Of a stretch of DNA of 64,000 nucleotides, positions 1 through 12,318 are shown in pieces (the stretch's first letter is position 1; every line of letters begins with the position of its first letter). This DNA is from Paulownia fortunei (taxonomy: Eukaryota; Streptophyta; Magnoliopsida; Lamiales; Paulowniaceae). The notes under the pieces were generated by a model. That model was given only the letters and a program-made list of their open reading frames with translations, made no database searches and was not told the origin of the DNA. The stretch covers positions 22,330,673 to 22,394,672 of the forward strand of contig CM033115.1 in the NCBI GenBank assembly GCA_019321725.1. The letters are read 5' to 3'. Both the position numbers and the translations under genes were made by a program.

Positions 1-3000
1 TGGGAGGCTGCTGCTTTTGTGAAGCCTGATACAAATGAGGGTAAGGCAATGGATCCCGATGGATATGTGAAGGTTAAATGTATTGCAACTGGTTTGCCCT
101 CCCAAAGGTAATAATAATTCTTTTCTGATTTTTTTTTTCTGACAAATGTCTATCGGATGATGTAGTATTTTTGTTTATGAGAGTTAAAGAAAACACCACG
201 AGGCGAGGACCTTGTCATGTCTACTAATAATTGGAGTTGTTTCTTGTGTAATATTTGCCACACAGAAAATATCTCGTCCCGAACTAGTAAATGAGCCTGT
301 TTAATGTTCCACTTGATGTTAAGGGATATTGAAATGGATATTTAACACCATTAATTTGCACATTGTTGTACCAGACAAGCGGAATTTTTTCGGATGCAAC
401 TTCTCATGTTATTTAAATAAATAGTCAAAATTGTGTTTCATTTTGCTTCTTTTAAACCTTGAGTTCACGTGAAGGGGGCTCTATTCCGGGTTTTACCATT
501 GAGGTTACTGCATAATTTGACTAGACTTAGAAACTGGAATTGTGGTTTATGTGTCTTCAGGGTCGGACTGGTTTTTATGAATGCAGTAATTCCTTGATCA
601 ATTTCATACATGTCATCTGTTTGGTGAATCTAATTTAAACTTCAATCCTATTTCAATTCCGTAGTCAAGTAATCAAAGGGCTAGTCTTCAAAAAGCATGC
701 TGCTCACAAACACATGCCAACAAAGTACAAAAACCCAAGACTGCTGTTGATCCATGGCTCACTAGATCTTTCTTCTGGTGGATTATCATCATTCGAATCA
801 ATGCAGCAGGTAAATAGAAAATCTCCTATTTCAACTTGAACATGTAAAACATTATCTCTGTATAAGCATACATTTTTCTTTTCTTATCATATATTCATTG
901 ACAGGAAAAGGACAATTTGAAATCTATTGTTGAGATGATAGAGATGTACCATCCAAATGTTATTTTAGTTGAGAAATCAGTTTCTCGTGACATACAAGAA
1001 TCTATTCTTGCTAAAGGAATGACACTAGTCTTTGATATGAAGCTCCATCGTCTAGAGAGAGTTGCTCGTTGTATTGGCTCACCTATCTTGTCAACGGAGG
1101 TTGCAATAGGCCAAAAACTTAGGCAGTGTGATTCATTTCATGTTGAGAAGTTTGTGGAAGAACATGATGTTTCCATCGAGGGCGGGAAAAAACCAAGTAA
1201 AACTTTAATGTTCCTTGAGGGGTGTCCTTCTCGGCTTGGATGTACAGTAAGTCTTTCTTCACCTATGTGTTATTTATTTAAGACAAATACTTATTTAGAG
1301 TTATGAATATTGTTTAGATCCATGAACACGATCTCCTCTTTATAAAATGTGAAAAGGAGAAAAGATTATATTTTTTGCTGCATTTTCTTTTGAGGTGAAA
1401 TCAGGAATATTTTAGTTTAACATAATTGGCATTGCACAGATTGTGCTGATGGGAGCTAACAGTGATGAATTGAAAAGGATTAAATGTGTTATCCGGTGTG
1501 CAGTTGTCATGGCATATCATTTAATGCTGGAGACTTCTTTCCTTCTAGATCAGAGTGCAATGTTCTCTACGATTTCTCCCAGTGAGGTGGTAGACCTGGC
1601 ACTTACCAACCAACAATTGACATTGATTGGCACTGATGAGGCAAACATTTCTGGCCAGAAGGAATCTGATGCCGAAACAAACACGTCATTCACTCCCATT
1701 TCTAATGGCTCCCATCAAAATGGGTCACAAAACCTAATATCATTGTCAGAAGGCAATTCTTCATTGTCATTTCAGTCATACAACCCAGCAACATTTCCGG
1801 GATTATCTCTTTCAACATATATTCAAAAAGTTATGAATGATAGTTTTCCTCTTTTCTCTGATTCTTCTGAGAGTATGCCTAGTCCACTTGGTTTTGATGG
1901 AAGAAATCAGGATGGTCAGGCTGAAAATAAAATTCAGATTTCCAGTGCTCCGGAGGCTGTAGATTACCATGATGACAAGCCAAACGGTAGATCTGTGGAG
2001 GAGAATTTGCTTAACAATGAGCAGCCATATCGACCAGAATCTTCAGATACATGGAAGCATAATGATAGTGCTGAAGATCACATGCTTAGCAAGGATGAGA
2101 TCAGTGCAGTACTGGATTCTGAGAGTATTTTAGTTTTGATGTCCAGCCGCAATGCTTCAAGAGGGACTATCTGTGAGCAGAGTCATTTTTCTCATATCAA
2201 ATTTTACCGGAATTTCGATGTTCCTCTGGGAAAGTTTTTGCATAATAATTTGCTCAATCAGGTTTTTTGGAACTCTTGTCTTCTTAATTATTTAAATATA
2301 GTTTTTTTTGTGAAGCCTAAATTACACTTCAATTTTCATATTTGCTGAAGAAGGGTAAAGTTCTACCAAAATCTTAAAATGTGGTCTCATGGATTACATA
2401 ATGCTTTTAGATACCTCTAATATTGAAATCACATGACCAAGTAACCTAGCATTAATAAATGTCTTTTCATATACCTAGCAAATGAGACAATAATACAATT
2501 ATATAAAGCATCAGCATTTTACCTTAGGGGTCGTCTCTGCTTGACAAATATGCTCAAAAACTTATTTATTTTCATCCTTTGGGCCTTTGAAGTTACTCTT
2601 TGCAGTTTATATGGTGCAATAAAAAGGATGTCTTTGTGAAACTAGTAATGTAAATTGTCATCTGTACTCTTCTGGATCGCAGAATTTGAGAGTGCTTTGG
2701 TCTGTTGTTCAAACTGAATATGTAGCTGTAAGTAAATGAACTGAAGCGCCCTTACTGACATGTACTAAATAATTGATTTTTTCAAGTCCATTTAATTGTG
2801 TTTTTCTAAGTTGACCTTTGATAAATTCTTTTATGCTTGTGTTCTTCATACTTTACACCTTACGAAAAATCTTCCTGCACAGAGACTCCAGTGCAAGACT
2901 TGTGGAGAAACCCCTGAGGTGCACTTTTACTACTATGCACATCACAATAAGCAACTCACAATCCAAGTTAGACATCTTCCTGCAAGAACAAGCTTGCCTG

Positions 3001-6000
3001 GGGAAACTGAAGGGAAGCTTTGGATGTGGAGTCGTTGTGGTCAGTGTAAATTCCATGATGGAAGCTCAAAATCTACAAAAAGGGTAGTAATATCCACTGC
3101 TGCCCGTGGTTTATCATTTGGCAAGTTTTTGGAACTCGGTTTTGCAAAACACTCTTCATTCAGTAGTCCATCCAGCTGTGGCCATTCTTTCCATAAGGAT
3201 TTCCTCTACTTCTTTGGGTACGTCAAATTTCACTTATTGCAGTTCTTATCGGAAGGTCCATGGTGTCTTAAGTCTTTAGTTTGGTGAGAGACTATTTTTA
3301 CCTTTAGAAAGAGATGCACTTTGGTGAATTGGTGCTTGTCATAGTGGAAAAGTGGTCCCCCTTGGGGATAAATAAAACTGTTCTCTATCTATTTATTATT
3401 GTCACTATCTTTGCTCTTGGGATGGCAGAACACCCCCTTCTTCACCCCCTACACCCACCCCCCTCCAGTCTAGGCTGTTACAGTTGTTTGATGATAGCCA
3501 TTCATAAACAAGTGCTTGCCTATTCTTTGATACTTCATTAACCATTTCATATTTGTGCTAGTTTTTACACCCATGTTTTGTCATATTTGTTAAATAACAT
3601 TCTTGTCATCTTTGGCTGCCATTCAGATTAGGCCCATGGTTGCAATGTTCAAGTACTCGCCAGTTGCGACCTATTCAGTGTCTTTGCCACATCAGAAGAT
3701 GGAGTTCAACACTTCAGTCAGAGGAGAGTTTCTTAAGAAAGATTCTAAGAATGTAAGTACCTTTATAAGTTGATCGCTGTTTTATCCCTACCTGGTGTCC
3801 ACCACCCAGCTTATTATTGTAACTCTTATCTCGCGTCATTATTTTCACTGAGATCTTTATTTTCCTCTCTTTAAGGTGTATTTGAAAGGGATATCATTGT
3901 TCCTTGACATTGAAAAGTCTTTGGAGGACATAGGAACTCAATATGTTGGGGTAACTCTGAACCTTCAGGGGTCTAGTAAAGAATTTTCTGATATTTTGCT
4001 GATGTTGAAGCAGGAAAAATCTCAATTTGAGGTTAGATACTTTCTGATAAATAACCATTTTTTTTTGTCTGTATCTTATCTTAATTAATATTATGGCTTC
4101 AAAGTACTTTGCCACTCTTGTTCTAATTGTATAGACAAAATGGGTTGCAAGTTGGTTATTAAACCAATAAACTCATTATATGTGGTAAAACATGTGCTCA
4201 AATTGACATAATACTGCATGAAACGCTGATGATGTCCTGCTTATATGATATCACACCATAAAGACATCGGTACAGACATGTATTTACATATGGCAGTGGA
4301 CAAGAATAACTCCTTGCCATTTGTTCTTCCAGATTTTTTCATCTAACAATCAATTTTAGGTTTTTCTATAGATATTTTCCCAAGAATGTCTCAAACTTCA
4401 ATGCAACAGGTTGGGACTACTACAAATAGTTGAGTGAAGTGATCTTTGTCATTTCTGTCATAAAAGGAAGGAAACCAGTGTTTTTAAGGGGATATTTGAT
4501 GGTTTACATGTTTATAAATTTAAAAGGGATAATGTAACGACTACAAAAGCAACTTTGTCCACACCAAGTCAGCATTTGTGCAATTATGATAGTGCTTAGT
4601 TGAAAAATGGTTTTCAACTTTAAAGCTTTTCAAACCTTGGTTTTGCTGTTTTTTCCTTTTTCATCCTATTGTATGATGAAGTTTGGAAGCCATTCTCATT
4701 TTTGCTTGGTCATGCAAATTAATATTAGGTTGACATTCAAAATGCCGTTAGGAATGAAAGTGAAGATGATGCTGTATGTAAACTTCTAATCTTGAATAGG
4801 ATCCGATTGGAACTTCTTCTTGAATCATGTATATGGGATCGAAGACTACATGCATTGCTCTCATCTGATCTTGAGGTGATCAATACTGAATCAATCGGCT
4901 CACAAGCGCAAGAACATCTACTGAGGGAGGATGGAACTGCTGAACAAGAATTTAGGGAGGGTAATATTGCTGCTGAAAATTGTGATATTGCTCCGGAAAA
5001 TTCTTCTGGATCTGAAATTAAGCTGGCTGCATCTCTTGAAGCCAATGGTTTTCCAGTTAAAGAAATTCAGATTGATGGACAAGTTGAAGGATCTAGAGGA
5101 CATAATTCATGGTCTACATCTGTTGTCACAAATGATGTTGCAAAGTCTAGTACTGGTGGATGGAATGGAAATGGATTAGCAGCTCATGAATTCTTGGTGG
5201 GACCAAGTTCAGAAGATCGTTCTGTAGCTGTTGAGGGAAACTCCCTACAGGATACTATTGATTCATCTGTGGAACTGCAAACGGATAAGACAATGTCAAT
5301 AGTTACTCATATTGAAGGTGCTGGTTCTGATTCAAACCATGCTCTGAGAGGAAAGCACCATCTTTCTTTGTTATCTAACCTAGGAAATGATAAAGGTTGG
5401 ATCTGGGCCCCTTTTACTGACATCCGATGTAACTACATGGAGGACCTTCAGAGAGGGTACCTGCCAAAAATTGAATCTTTTAGTAGCTATGCTGCCGAAT
5501 CTATGGCTCAGAAATTGATTACTGATGAGGGCTCAAGGCTGCACATTCCTCTTGGCACTAATGACTATATCGTGTCTGACTATGAAGATGAATTCTCAAG
5601 CATAATAGCTTGTGCTCTGACCTTATTGAAGGATGTACCAATTGCAACAGAGGATCTAGCTGAGGATGCTCGGAAAGAAAGAGGAATGGATTCTAAATCA
5701 AATGAGAGTTCTCAAAGCCTGACACGAGTATTTTCTTTCACTGCTCCTCATTGGTCTTCATTTGGTTCCTTGGATTCCGATGGCATGCATTCTCCACCGA
5801 CTAACTTGGAAGATTCACATTCATCAAGTTTTGATGGTTTAGATTTGTTAGATTCATTGGTTTCCTATAGTGCTAGCCACCCAGTAGTCTCTATGGGTTT
5901 GGGGAAATATCCAGCAAAGCGTAAATACTCTGTTGTATGCCTGTATGCAAGCCAGTTCCGTCAGTTGCGAGATCGGTGTTGTCCTTCTGAAGTCGATTAT

Positions 6001-7190
6001 ATTGCTTCTCTAAGCCGTTGTAGGAATTGGGATGCCAAAGGTGGAAAGAGTAAATCTTTCTTTGCTAAAACACTAGATGATCGTTTTATTATCAAGGAAA
6101 TTAAGAGGACAGAATTTGATTCATTCATGAAGTTTGCCACAAACTACTTTGAGTACATGAATCAGTGCTATGAGCTGGGAAATCAGACCTGTCTTGCTAA
6201 AATTCTTGGCATCTACCAGGTTAGTCTATCTACTTTTGGTAGCATCATTTTCTGGCTTGTATAGGTGTATATTAACCAACTTTTTCTGTCTTTTGCCTAT
6301 TCTTAACAATTTTCACTTAGGTTACCATAAGATCAGCGAAAAATGGGAAGGAGGCCAGACATGATCTCCTAGTGATGGAGAATCTTTCATTTGGTCGGCA
6401 TATAGCTAGACAGTATGATCTTAAAGGAGCTCTGCATGCTCGATATAATACTGCTGGCAATAATTCAGGAGACGTTCTTTTGGATCAAAATTTCGTCAAT
6501 GATATGAATGTTTCACCTCTTTATGTTACTAGGAAATCGAAACGAAATTTGCAGCGGGCTGTATATAATGACACTAATTTCCTGAATGTGAGTTGTGCCA
6601 TAGTTTTAACTAAACTATAGATGGTATTTTACTTTTTGCCATGTACTGGCCCGTCACCTGAAATATATTTTGTACTTGCTTGGGTTTTGTTCTTTTACTA
6701 TCTTGTGTAAGCGAGAGTTCTGAATGCTGACTATTTTTGTGTTTATTCGTTTCAGTCAATCAATGTGATGGATTATTCTCTACTGGTGGGAGTGGATACT
6801 CATCGTCATGAACTGGCATGTGGCATCATAGACTATCTCAGGCAGTATACTTGGGACAAGCAACTCGAGAATTGGGTCAAGTCTTCACTTGTTGTTCCTA
6901 AGAACCAGTTGCCAACTATCATCTCTCCCAAAGAATACAAAAAGAGGTTTAGGAAGTTCGTAAATACCTACTTTTTGAGTGTTCCAGATCATTGGTGTTC
7001 CCAAAGATCTTCCAATCCTTGCAAACTTTGCGGCCCTGCTTTGGAAAATGGTTCATTACATAAGAAGTCCCAAAAGCGAGGCAACCAGGATGATGATTCG
7101 TCTCATGCGATGTCTCAAAAACAAGGGAAACATGAACCTGGTTCTTTAAAATCTCCAAACCATGGTAAACAAAATGGCTTCTTTGCCTGA
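1..7190 (+). CDS. FAB1D: FAB1D-like 1-phosphatidylinositol-3-phosphate 5-kinase, 3' part
   Basis: This enzyme makes PtdIns(3,5)P2 from PtdIns3P on endosomal and vacuolar membranes. The gene enters from the left edge. Exons read as 1-107, 665-809, 905-1246, 1440-2261, 2883-3217, 3632-3752, 3876-4031, 4729-6219, 6321-6587 and 6756-7190, giving about 1406 C-terminal residues. Exons 2-4 encode the TCP-1/Cpn60-like domain, including EGCPSRLGCT at its end. Exon 5 carries a Cys-rich stretch (CKTCGE, SRCGQC, SCGHSFH). Exon 8 starts the PIP kinase domain (KTLDDRFIIKEI). Exon 9 has the catalytic-loop motif DLKG, and exon 10 has MDYSLLVGVD and IIDYLRQYTWDK. Key kinase motifs are present. Any FYVE domain would lie upstream of the window. 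The D-type label rests on remembered similarity around exons 5-6 and on the neighbouring gene. The exon 6 acceptor is ambiguous: an AG at 3626 breaks the frame and the AG at 3631 keeps it. Confidence 0.93.
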
Positions 7191-8423
7191 CTTCTGTTAG
7201 TCCATTATGATTTTGAAGTCATTGTCTATAAATGAATTTAATATGTTGTATATAGTTGACCGCCATAGTGTGTCCCCTTTTATCCTGCATTTATTTTTGC
7301 AGCGAACTAGCCAAGTTCTGGGGGCATCCTGGTGTTTTATAGGTCATCATATGATAGTTGCATGTATAATTTTTGTATGTATGTCATCTTGAGTAATTGT
7401 AAAAATGGCATTGGAATTTATGAGGCGTTTTTTGGATGATTTGCAACAAAAGAAAATATATGTTGCAGCATCTTCCGTAGGGTAGGTATTAAAATATGAT
7501 AATGTATATGTTGTAAATTGGTATTTTATCAAAATATTTGGTTTATCCATTTAAATGAAAGTGGCGTTTTTAACTTATTTCTCGGTGATGACGATGAATT
7601 AGCATGCATCAAGATGATGATCATCTTGTAGCAGGTTGCCACTGAAAACGTAGCTATTGCACGAGTATGCTGTTCTGAATGATTTTATGCTGTGAGATGT
7701 TGGATGCAAGTGATAACAGATATCATTCTATGCCTATATGGATAGCATGAGAAATGAACATGTCGTATATGCAGATATCAAAAGAGGCAGTTTGGACCAT
7801 GATAATCCAATGCGACACAATTCAGTACATGAGCAGCATAAAGTAATTATGCAGACACAAGAACATAGAAGGTGAAAGAGTTCCTGTCTAGACACATACC
7901 CGAGTCCTGTTGTTGCCATTGTCCTTGAAGAATGCTAGGGAGGGGGAGGGGGAGGGGGGGGGATTGGGTGGCAGCTGTATTTGCATGTGTGTGGTGTGTG
8001 TTTTTAGGTGCATGGAGGGATTGAATGAACTGGCTATGGTTGTGAAGATACTGAGATGCTTTTCATCAACTTGAAGCAGTTATATGGTGAGAATCCAAAG
8101 TATGATTTATATGGTTGGTGGCACGGGTTCCATGTTGATAGCCTGTGTAGTCGTTCTTTCAGGTGGTTTAGACTTTAGAATTAGAATTTTCTACTGTGTC
8201 TAATTTTCTTTTAAGACTTAACTTATTATATCCGAATCCCAAATAACTCGTGTGCATGGAAATCATTGGAACCAGACCTGATTTCCGTATTAGATGTAAC
8301 TAACATTAAGTCGTGTGATTTGGCTCTTTTAAACTAGGAATAAACTCAAATTGATGAAGAGAAAAACGTTAACAAGATATTTGGTAATTAACGAACTGAG
8401 AAGATCATACAAATATAACATGT
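7191..8423. other. Convergent intergenic region
   Basis: This stretch holds the 3' UTR of the lipid kinase and, at its right end, the 3' UTR of the minus-strand glycosyltransferase. The two genes are tail to tail. I see no third gene. The only notable element is a G-rich run near 7936-7970. Confidence 0.6.
7936..7970 (+). repeat. G-tract run, possible G-quadruplex
   Basis: Several runs of three or more G are separated by single A residues, then by a short ATT spacer. This fits the simple pattern of four G-runs with short loops. It lies between two converging transcripts. Folding is inferred, not shown. Confidence 0.55.
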
Positions 8424-11400
8424 TCAAGTACAATGGCAACGAACTGGAACTGAAATTCCTGGAGGCTTTCTCCTCTGTCGCGTGATAGCTTCTTTGATCA
8501 TGGGCAGTTTTTGATGAACCTTTTTCCAAATGTTATTCACGGCACCATCCACTGGTGTTGGACCAATGCCACCTGGGTGACCATTATCATACTGAAAGAA
8601 TGGTTGAACCTGAGCCATATTCTTGCGAAACATGTCCTTCTGTTCACTGGAATAACTTCTCAGATGACTCACAAGCCAATTCGGCCTCAAAGCATCACTA
8701 ACTGCGACAAAAACAGAAAATTCTGAATAATCCACCATTCCTTCAAATGGGAGCTCTATGTTGTCACTAACAATGACTGGTATACAGAGACTTTGGATGG
8801 CATCAAAAAGTCTACATGACATGGGTGTATCCCCCGCTGGGTGTAAACAGAACTCTGATGTCCTCATTCCCTTTATTGACTGCTCCTTCCCAGTGGCATT
8901 GGGGAAGCCTTCTTCAAAAATAACTCCAGGTTCATTGATCAATAAATCCCATAATTTTTCCCGAACAAGTCCACCCTGCAGATAAGGAAAAGAAGTTATA
9001 GCAAGAAATTACCAAGGGGGACCACCCTAATGACTGGAAGCAATGACATGGAAAATGATAGAATTGGAACATCCACAGTACTTAAGACTAATATTAGCCC
9101 GTAAAATATTTGCAGAGTCAACCATAAAAGAGAAAACAGAAATTCATAAGACAGCTTTCAAGAAGGTATTAACCATGCAGAGTAGCCACGTATAAAGAAT
9201 GTAAAAAACCAATGCAGTGAAGATGTGGAGAAGTTACTAGTCATTATGAACAAAATTTCATGCTCAGCGACACTTTCAGAAAGGAGAATACTAACCCGAT
9301 GCCTATGCTTAGCTCCTTTGAAGTAGAGAAGGGTCTGTCGTTTCAGGTTTTCCGATATGTGCAGCCTAGGAAGTAAATGGGTGTATGGCACGATGACATC
9401 TTTCAATAGTGAAACTTGGGTGTGATGTATCCTCGATCCAGATGAACTATTGTTGGATGCTTTGAAGTCAAGATTGTACCAGCCACCAAAATCCACCACA
9501 AGGAGAATTGCTGGGCCTATCTCATCTTTGACATGCCACATTGCAACAGGGTCTGCCAAAGAATGCTTCAAGTTTTAACATAACCTGACAATCCAGAGAC
9601 TACAAACATAAGCCATAACAAATACAATGCACGTATCCCAAGTTTTCTAAATTGATAATTGCAGGAAACTGAGAGCCTGTTTGGTTTCATTTCCAAAAAG
9701 AATCTTTCTATATTTTACTATTTGAAAATGAGAAATGTATTGTTTTATTCATTTTTATCAGAAATACTACTTATATTCATTTTTAAATTTATTTTCAAAA
9801 CTACTAATAGTTCACGTCTTTCCACGCACCTTTCACGCACCTAGTACTCTCATTTTCAAAACCAACTCACACATATCACGTCTTTTCATGCACAAAACAC
9901 CATAAAACAAATACATTTTCATTTCTAAACCTATATAGTCTACATATAAATATAAAGAATCCAATTATATTCTCATTTTTACACGAAGCGCTAGCGAAAA
10001 CATTTTCAACTCTGAAAATGTTGAAAACATGAAAATGAGTTTGAAAATGAAACCAAATGGGCTCTTAACAGTCCAACAATAAGTTATTTCATGATTCAAT
10101 ACTTGGTAGTGATTATGCTAGATGGATAATGATTCTCGCAACTATATTCCTGCAGGTACATGATGCGTTGATTGTGTTGTCTCGCTTTTAGTCTTTGGTG
10201 GACAGAAAAGAAGGATCACAATTTATTAAGATTTAGAAATAACAAATTTCATCTTGGCAGTTCACCTTCTTCTTCCCGAATGATTTAGGCATGCCTTTAT
10301 TTCAAACATAAATTTCCATCTCCATTTTGCCAATAACTTTCTTTGTTTTCCTTTTTTCTTTTTCCCTCTACAATCAGCAGGCGTTACTTTCTAAAAAGTT
10401 ACTTTTAAAACTATGAACTTCCACATAACCCAGTCGTGAAAATGTTCAGGACATCATCTATCACCCAAGTACTAGTGTGATTCTCTTTTTGATCAGTAAG
10501 TAGCACAGACAGAAACAAACAATAACCGAGCTTAAAACAGAGAAAGAAAGCTACAATTTGCAACAGATAATCGCCACTTGATAGATTGATAAGCTAAAAT
10601 AAACACCCATGCAAGTAATTACTAAAACCAAATTCCGTTTCTTCAATTTCTAACCATGTGTATGTGCATGTAAGAGAAAGCACGTATGCAACTCTTGCAC
10701 ATTATCAGCATGTACAGATATTAGTAGACATTCCAAATCTTCTAATTATTTACCACATCTAACAAAACCTATAATAACTAGCCCAATGACACTGGTAATT
10801 GCTACTGACAGTCTGAATAAACTCTAGCACAATGCAACCCCTCATTACATGTCTGCTGCTAAAACAATTTCTGTCCTAAATTTACTACAAAAGTTAAACC
10901 AAATGCCAAGAACAACCGTATGAAACACGCAATAACAAATCAGCATTTACCTGTAAGAACAAAAACATGATCTCTGCCACCAGACTTTTGCCAAGCTTCT
11001 GACTTTTTGACCAAATCAACCACCATTTTCTGCCTCTTGTAATCCTCATTCTCATCAGCCCTCTTCCTAAACACACCTTTACTAATCCCTAGTTGGAATT
11101 CAGCGCTCAATGTCGCGAAAAACGGCACAAAAATCACATCTGCCTCCCTAAAATCAAAAACCCTTTTTGCAAAAGGCTCTTCTTTTACCTCCTCAGGCGT
11201 CAACAAATCCCCAAGATCCAGTACTCCGCACTGTACTGTTTAATTATAGGGTTTTCAGGATAAGGAAGGGATTTTGCCTAAGGTTTGGGCAAAAGTGTCT
11301 TTCTTATTTCATTGTCTACTTCACTTCCGATCCTTCGGTCGGATGTTAAGGCCCAGTATTTCTCTAAGAGGCCATAGTTGAGGGACCTGGGGAGGGGTGA

Positions 11401-11569
11401 AATGTAGACTTTGATGTAATTTTGGGAGGTGGGGAGGATTCTTTTGGGATTTGGTGGAGGTGGTGGGGTGGTGGTGGGGTGGATGTAGAAGAAGGATGTA
11501 GAAGAAGGAGAGGGTGAGTAGGGATAGGAGACTGAGGATGAAGAAGAGTGGTGGGGCTTTGGGAGCCAT
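8424..11569 (-). CDS. GT47 exostosin-family glycosyltransferase (ARAD-like), exon 1 frame damaged
   Basis: This is a Golgi type II glycosyltransferase of the exostosin/GT47 family, thought to act on cell-wall polysaccharides; the exact substrate is unknown. Exons are 11569-10951, 9552-9296 and 8975-8424 on the minus strand. The start at 11569 gives a short tail and a hydrophobic signal anchor (about residues 7-27). Exon 1 ends with RDHVFVLT, exon 2 continues DPVAMWHV, and exon 3 holds SEFCLHPAGDTPMSCRLFDA and IPVIVSDNIELPFEG, typical GT47 core motifs. The protein ends VPVRCHCT. Introns 2 and 3 keep phase. Exon 1 is not openly readable. Family sequence switches frame near 11415, meets a TAG at 11280-11278, and switches back at the CCCC run 11209-11212. 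The gene is either a recent pseudogene or carries consensus errors. The closest Arabidopsis relative I recall is At1g34270, next to FAB1D. Confidence 0.85.
9671..10066. mobile_element. MITE-like element with about 23-bp terminal inverted repeats
   Basis: The left end (starting AGAGCCTGTTTGGTTTCATT) and the reverse complement of the right end (AGAGCCCATTTGGTTTCATT) match over roughly 23 bases. The interior is AT-rich and non-coding, with many runs built from GAAAATG/CATTTTC. The length of about 395 bp and lack of coding capacity fit a non-autonomous DNA transposon. It lies inside intron 1 of the GT47 gene. I could not define a clean target-site duplication, so the superfamily is not assigned. 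Confidence 0.7.
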
Positions 11570-12318
11570 TAGCGTCGATTTTTTGGTTAGTTACAGTTGG
11601 TGTGAAAAAGGTGTTTGCGTAAATATGTCTGTACAAGAATGACTGAGGGCAGGAGGAGTATGAGTTGGACGAGTGAAGCAACTTCAGATGATCCATTTCT
11701 TTTTTTAATGATCCAGGTTTCAGCTACATTTTGACTAAATACACCAATATTTGCTGAGTTGATTTTGTTATCAAGCTTGGTGTTTCAGTAATTTGTTTCT
11801 CTATGATTAAAATTTTAGAAATTTATCAATTAAAAATAGTGAATTTACATTCATAAGTGCTTGTAATTACGTGTAAGTTTTTATATTACAATTAATATTG
11901 CATCTTATATTATATTTTATCAATAAAACATAAATACACATTAATACGTTATTTTATATACTTTCCGATTATATTGCAACACAATATACTTCCAACTTTT
12001 CGTTGGGATTTGGATGGGGTACAAGGTGAAGAATAGATCACCACTTCTCTTGCACAAAACACACATAACTATATAGCATGCAAAATAGTTGAATATCATG
12101 CAACATATCCCTCCTAATCAGACTTATACATAATACACTCATGATCCCCTCTTTATCCTTCAAACATAAGCACAAGATAGATTTTGAATCGTTTGTCCAA
12201 TTGAGAAGGAACAGTTTTTTTGGTGCAAGTATCAAGAAGAACATGAATCTCTCTAACGAAGCATATCAGCATAATGGCCTTGTGATCTCAACTTTTATGC
12301 TGTTATAATACCATAAGA
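11570..12318. other. Intergenic: GT47 upstream region and P450 3' flank
   Basis: Both neighbours are on the minus strand. The region holds the promoter and leader of the GT47 gene (about 11570-11950, AT-rich beyond 11800) and the likely 3' UTR of the P450 (about 12040-12318). No coding sequence is supported here. Confidence 0.55.

Noticed and set aside
11239..11388. Possible extra intron in GT47 exon 1 (CAG|GTCCCT donor, AAACAG acceptor)
   Set aside because: Removing it would delete conserved NYGLLEKYW-type sequence and still leads into a stop in the resulting frame.
11364..11696. 110-codon minus-strand ORF overlapping the GT47 start
   Set aside because: It is a shifted frame of the Pro/His-rich GT47 N-terminus, without a signal anchor or family sequence.
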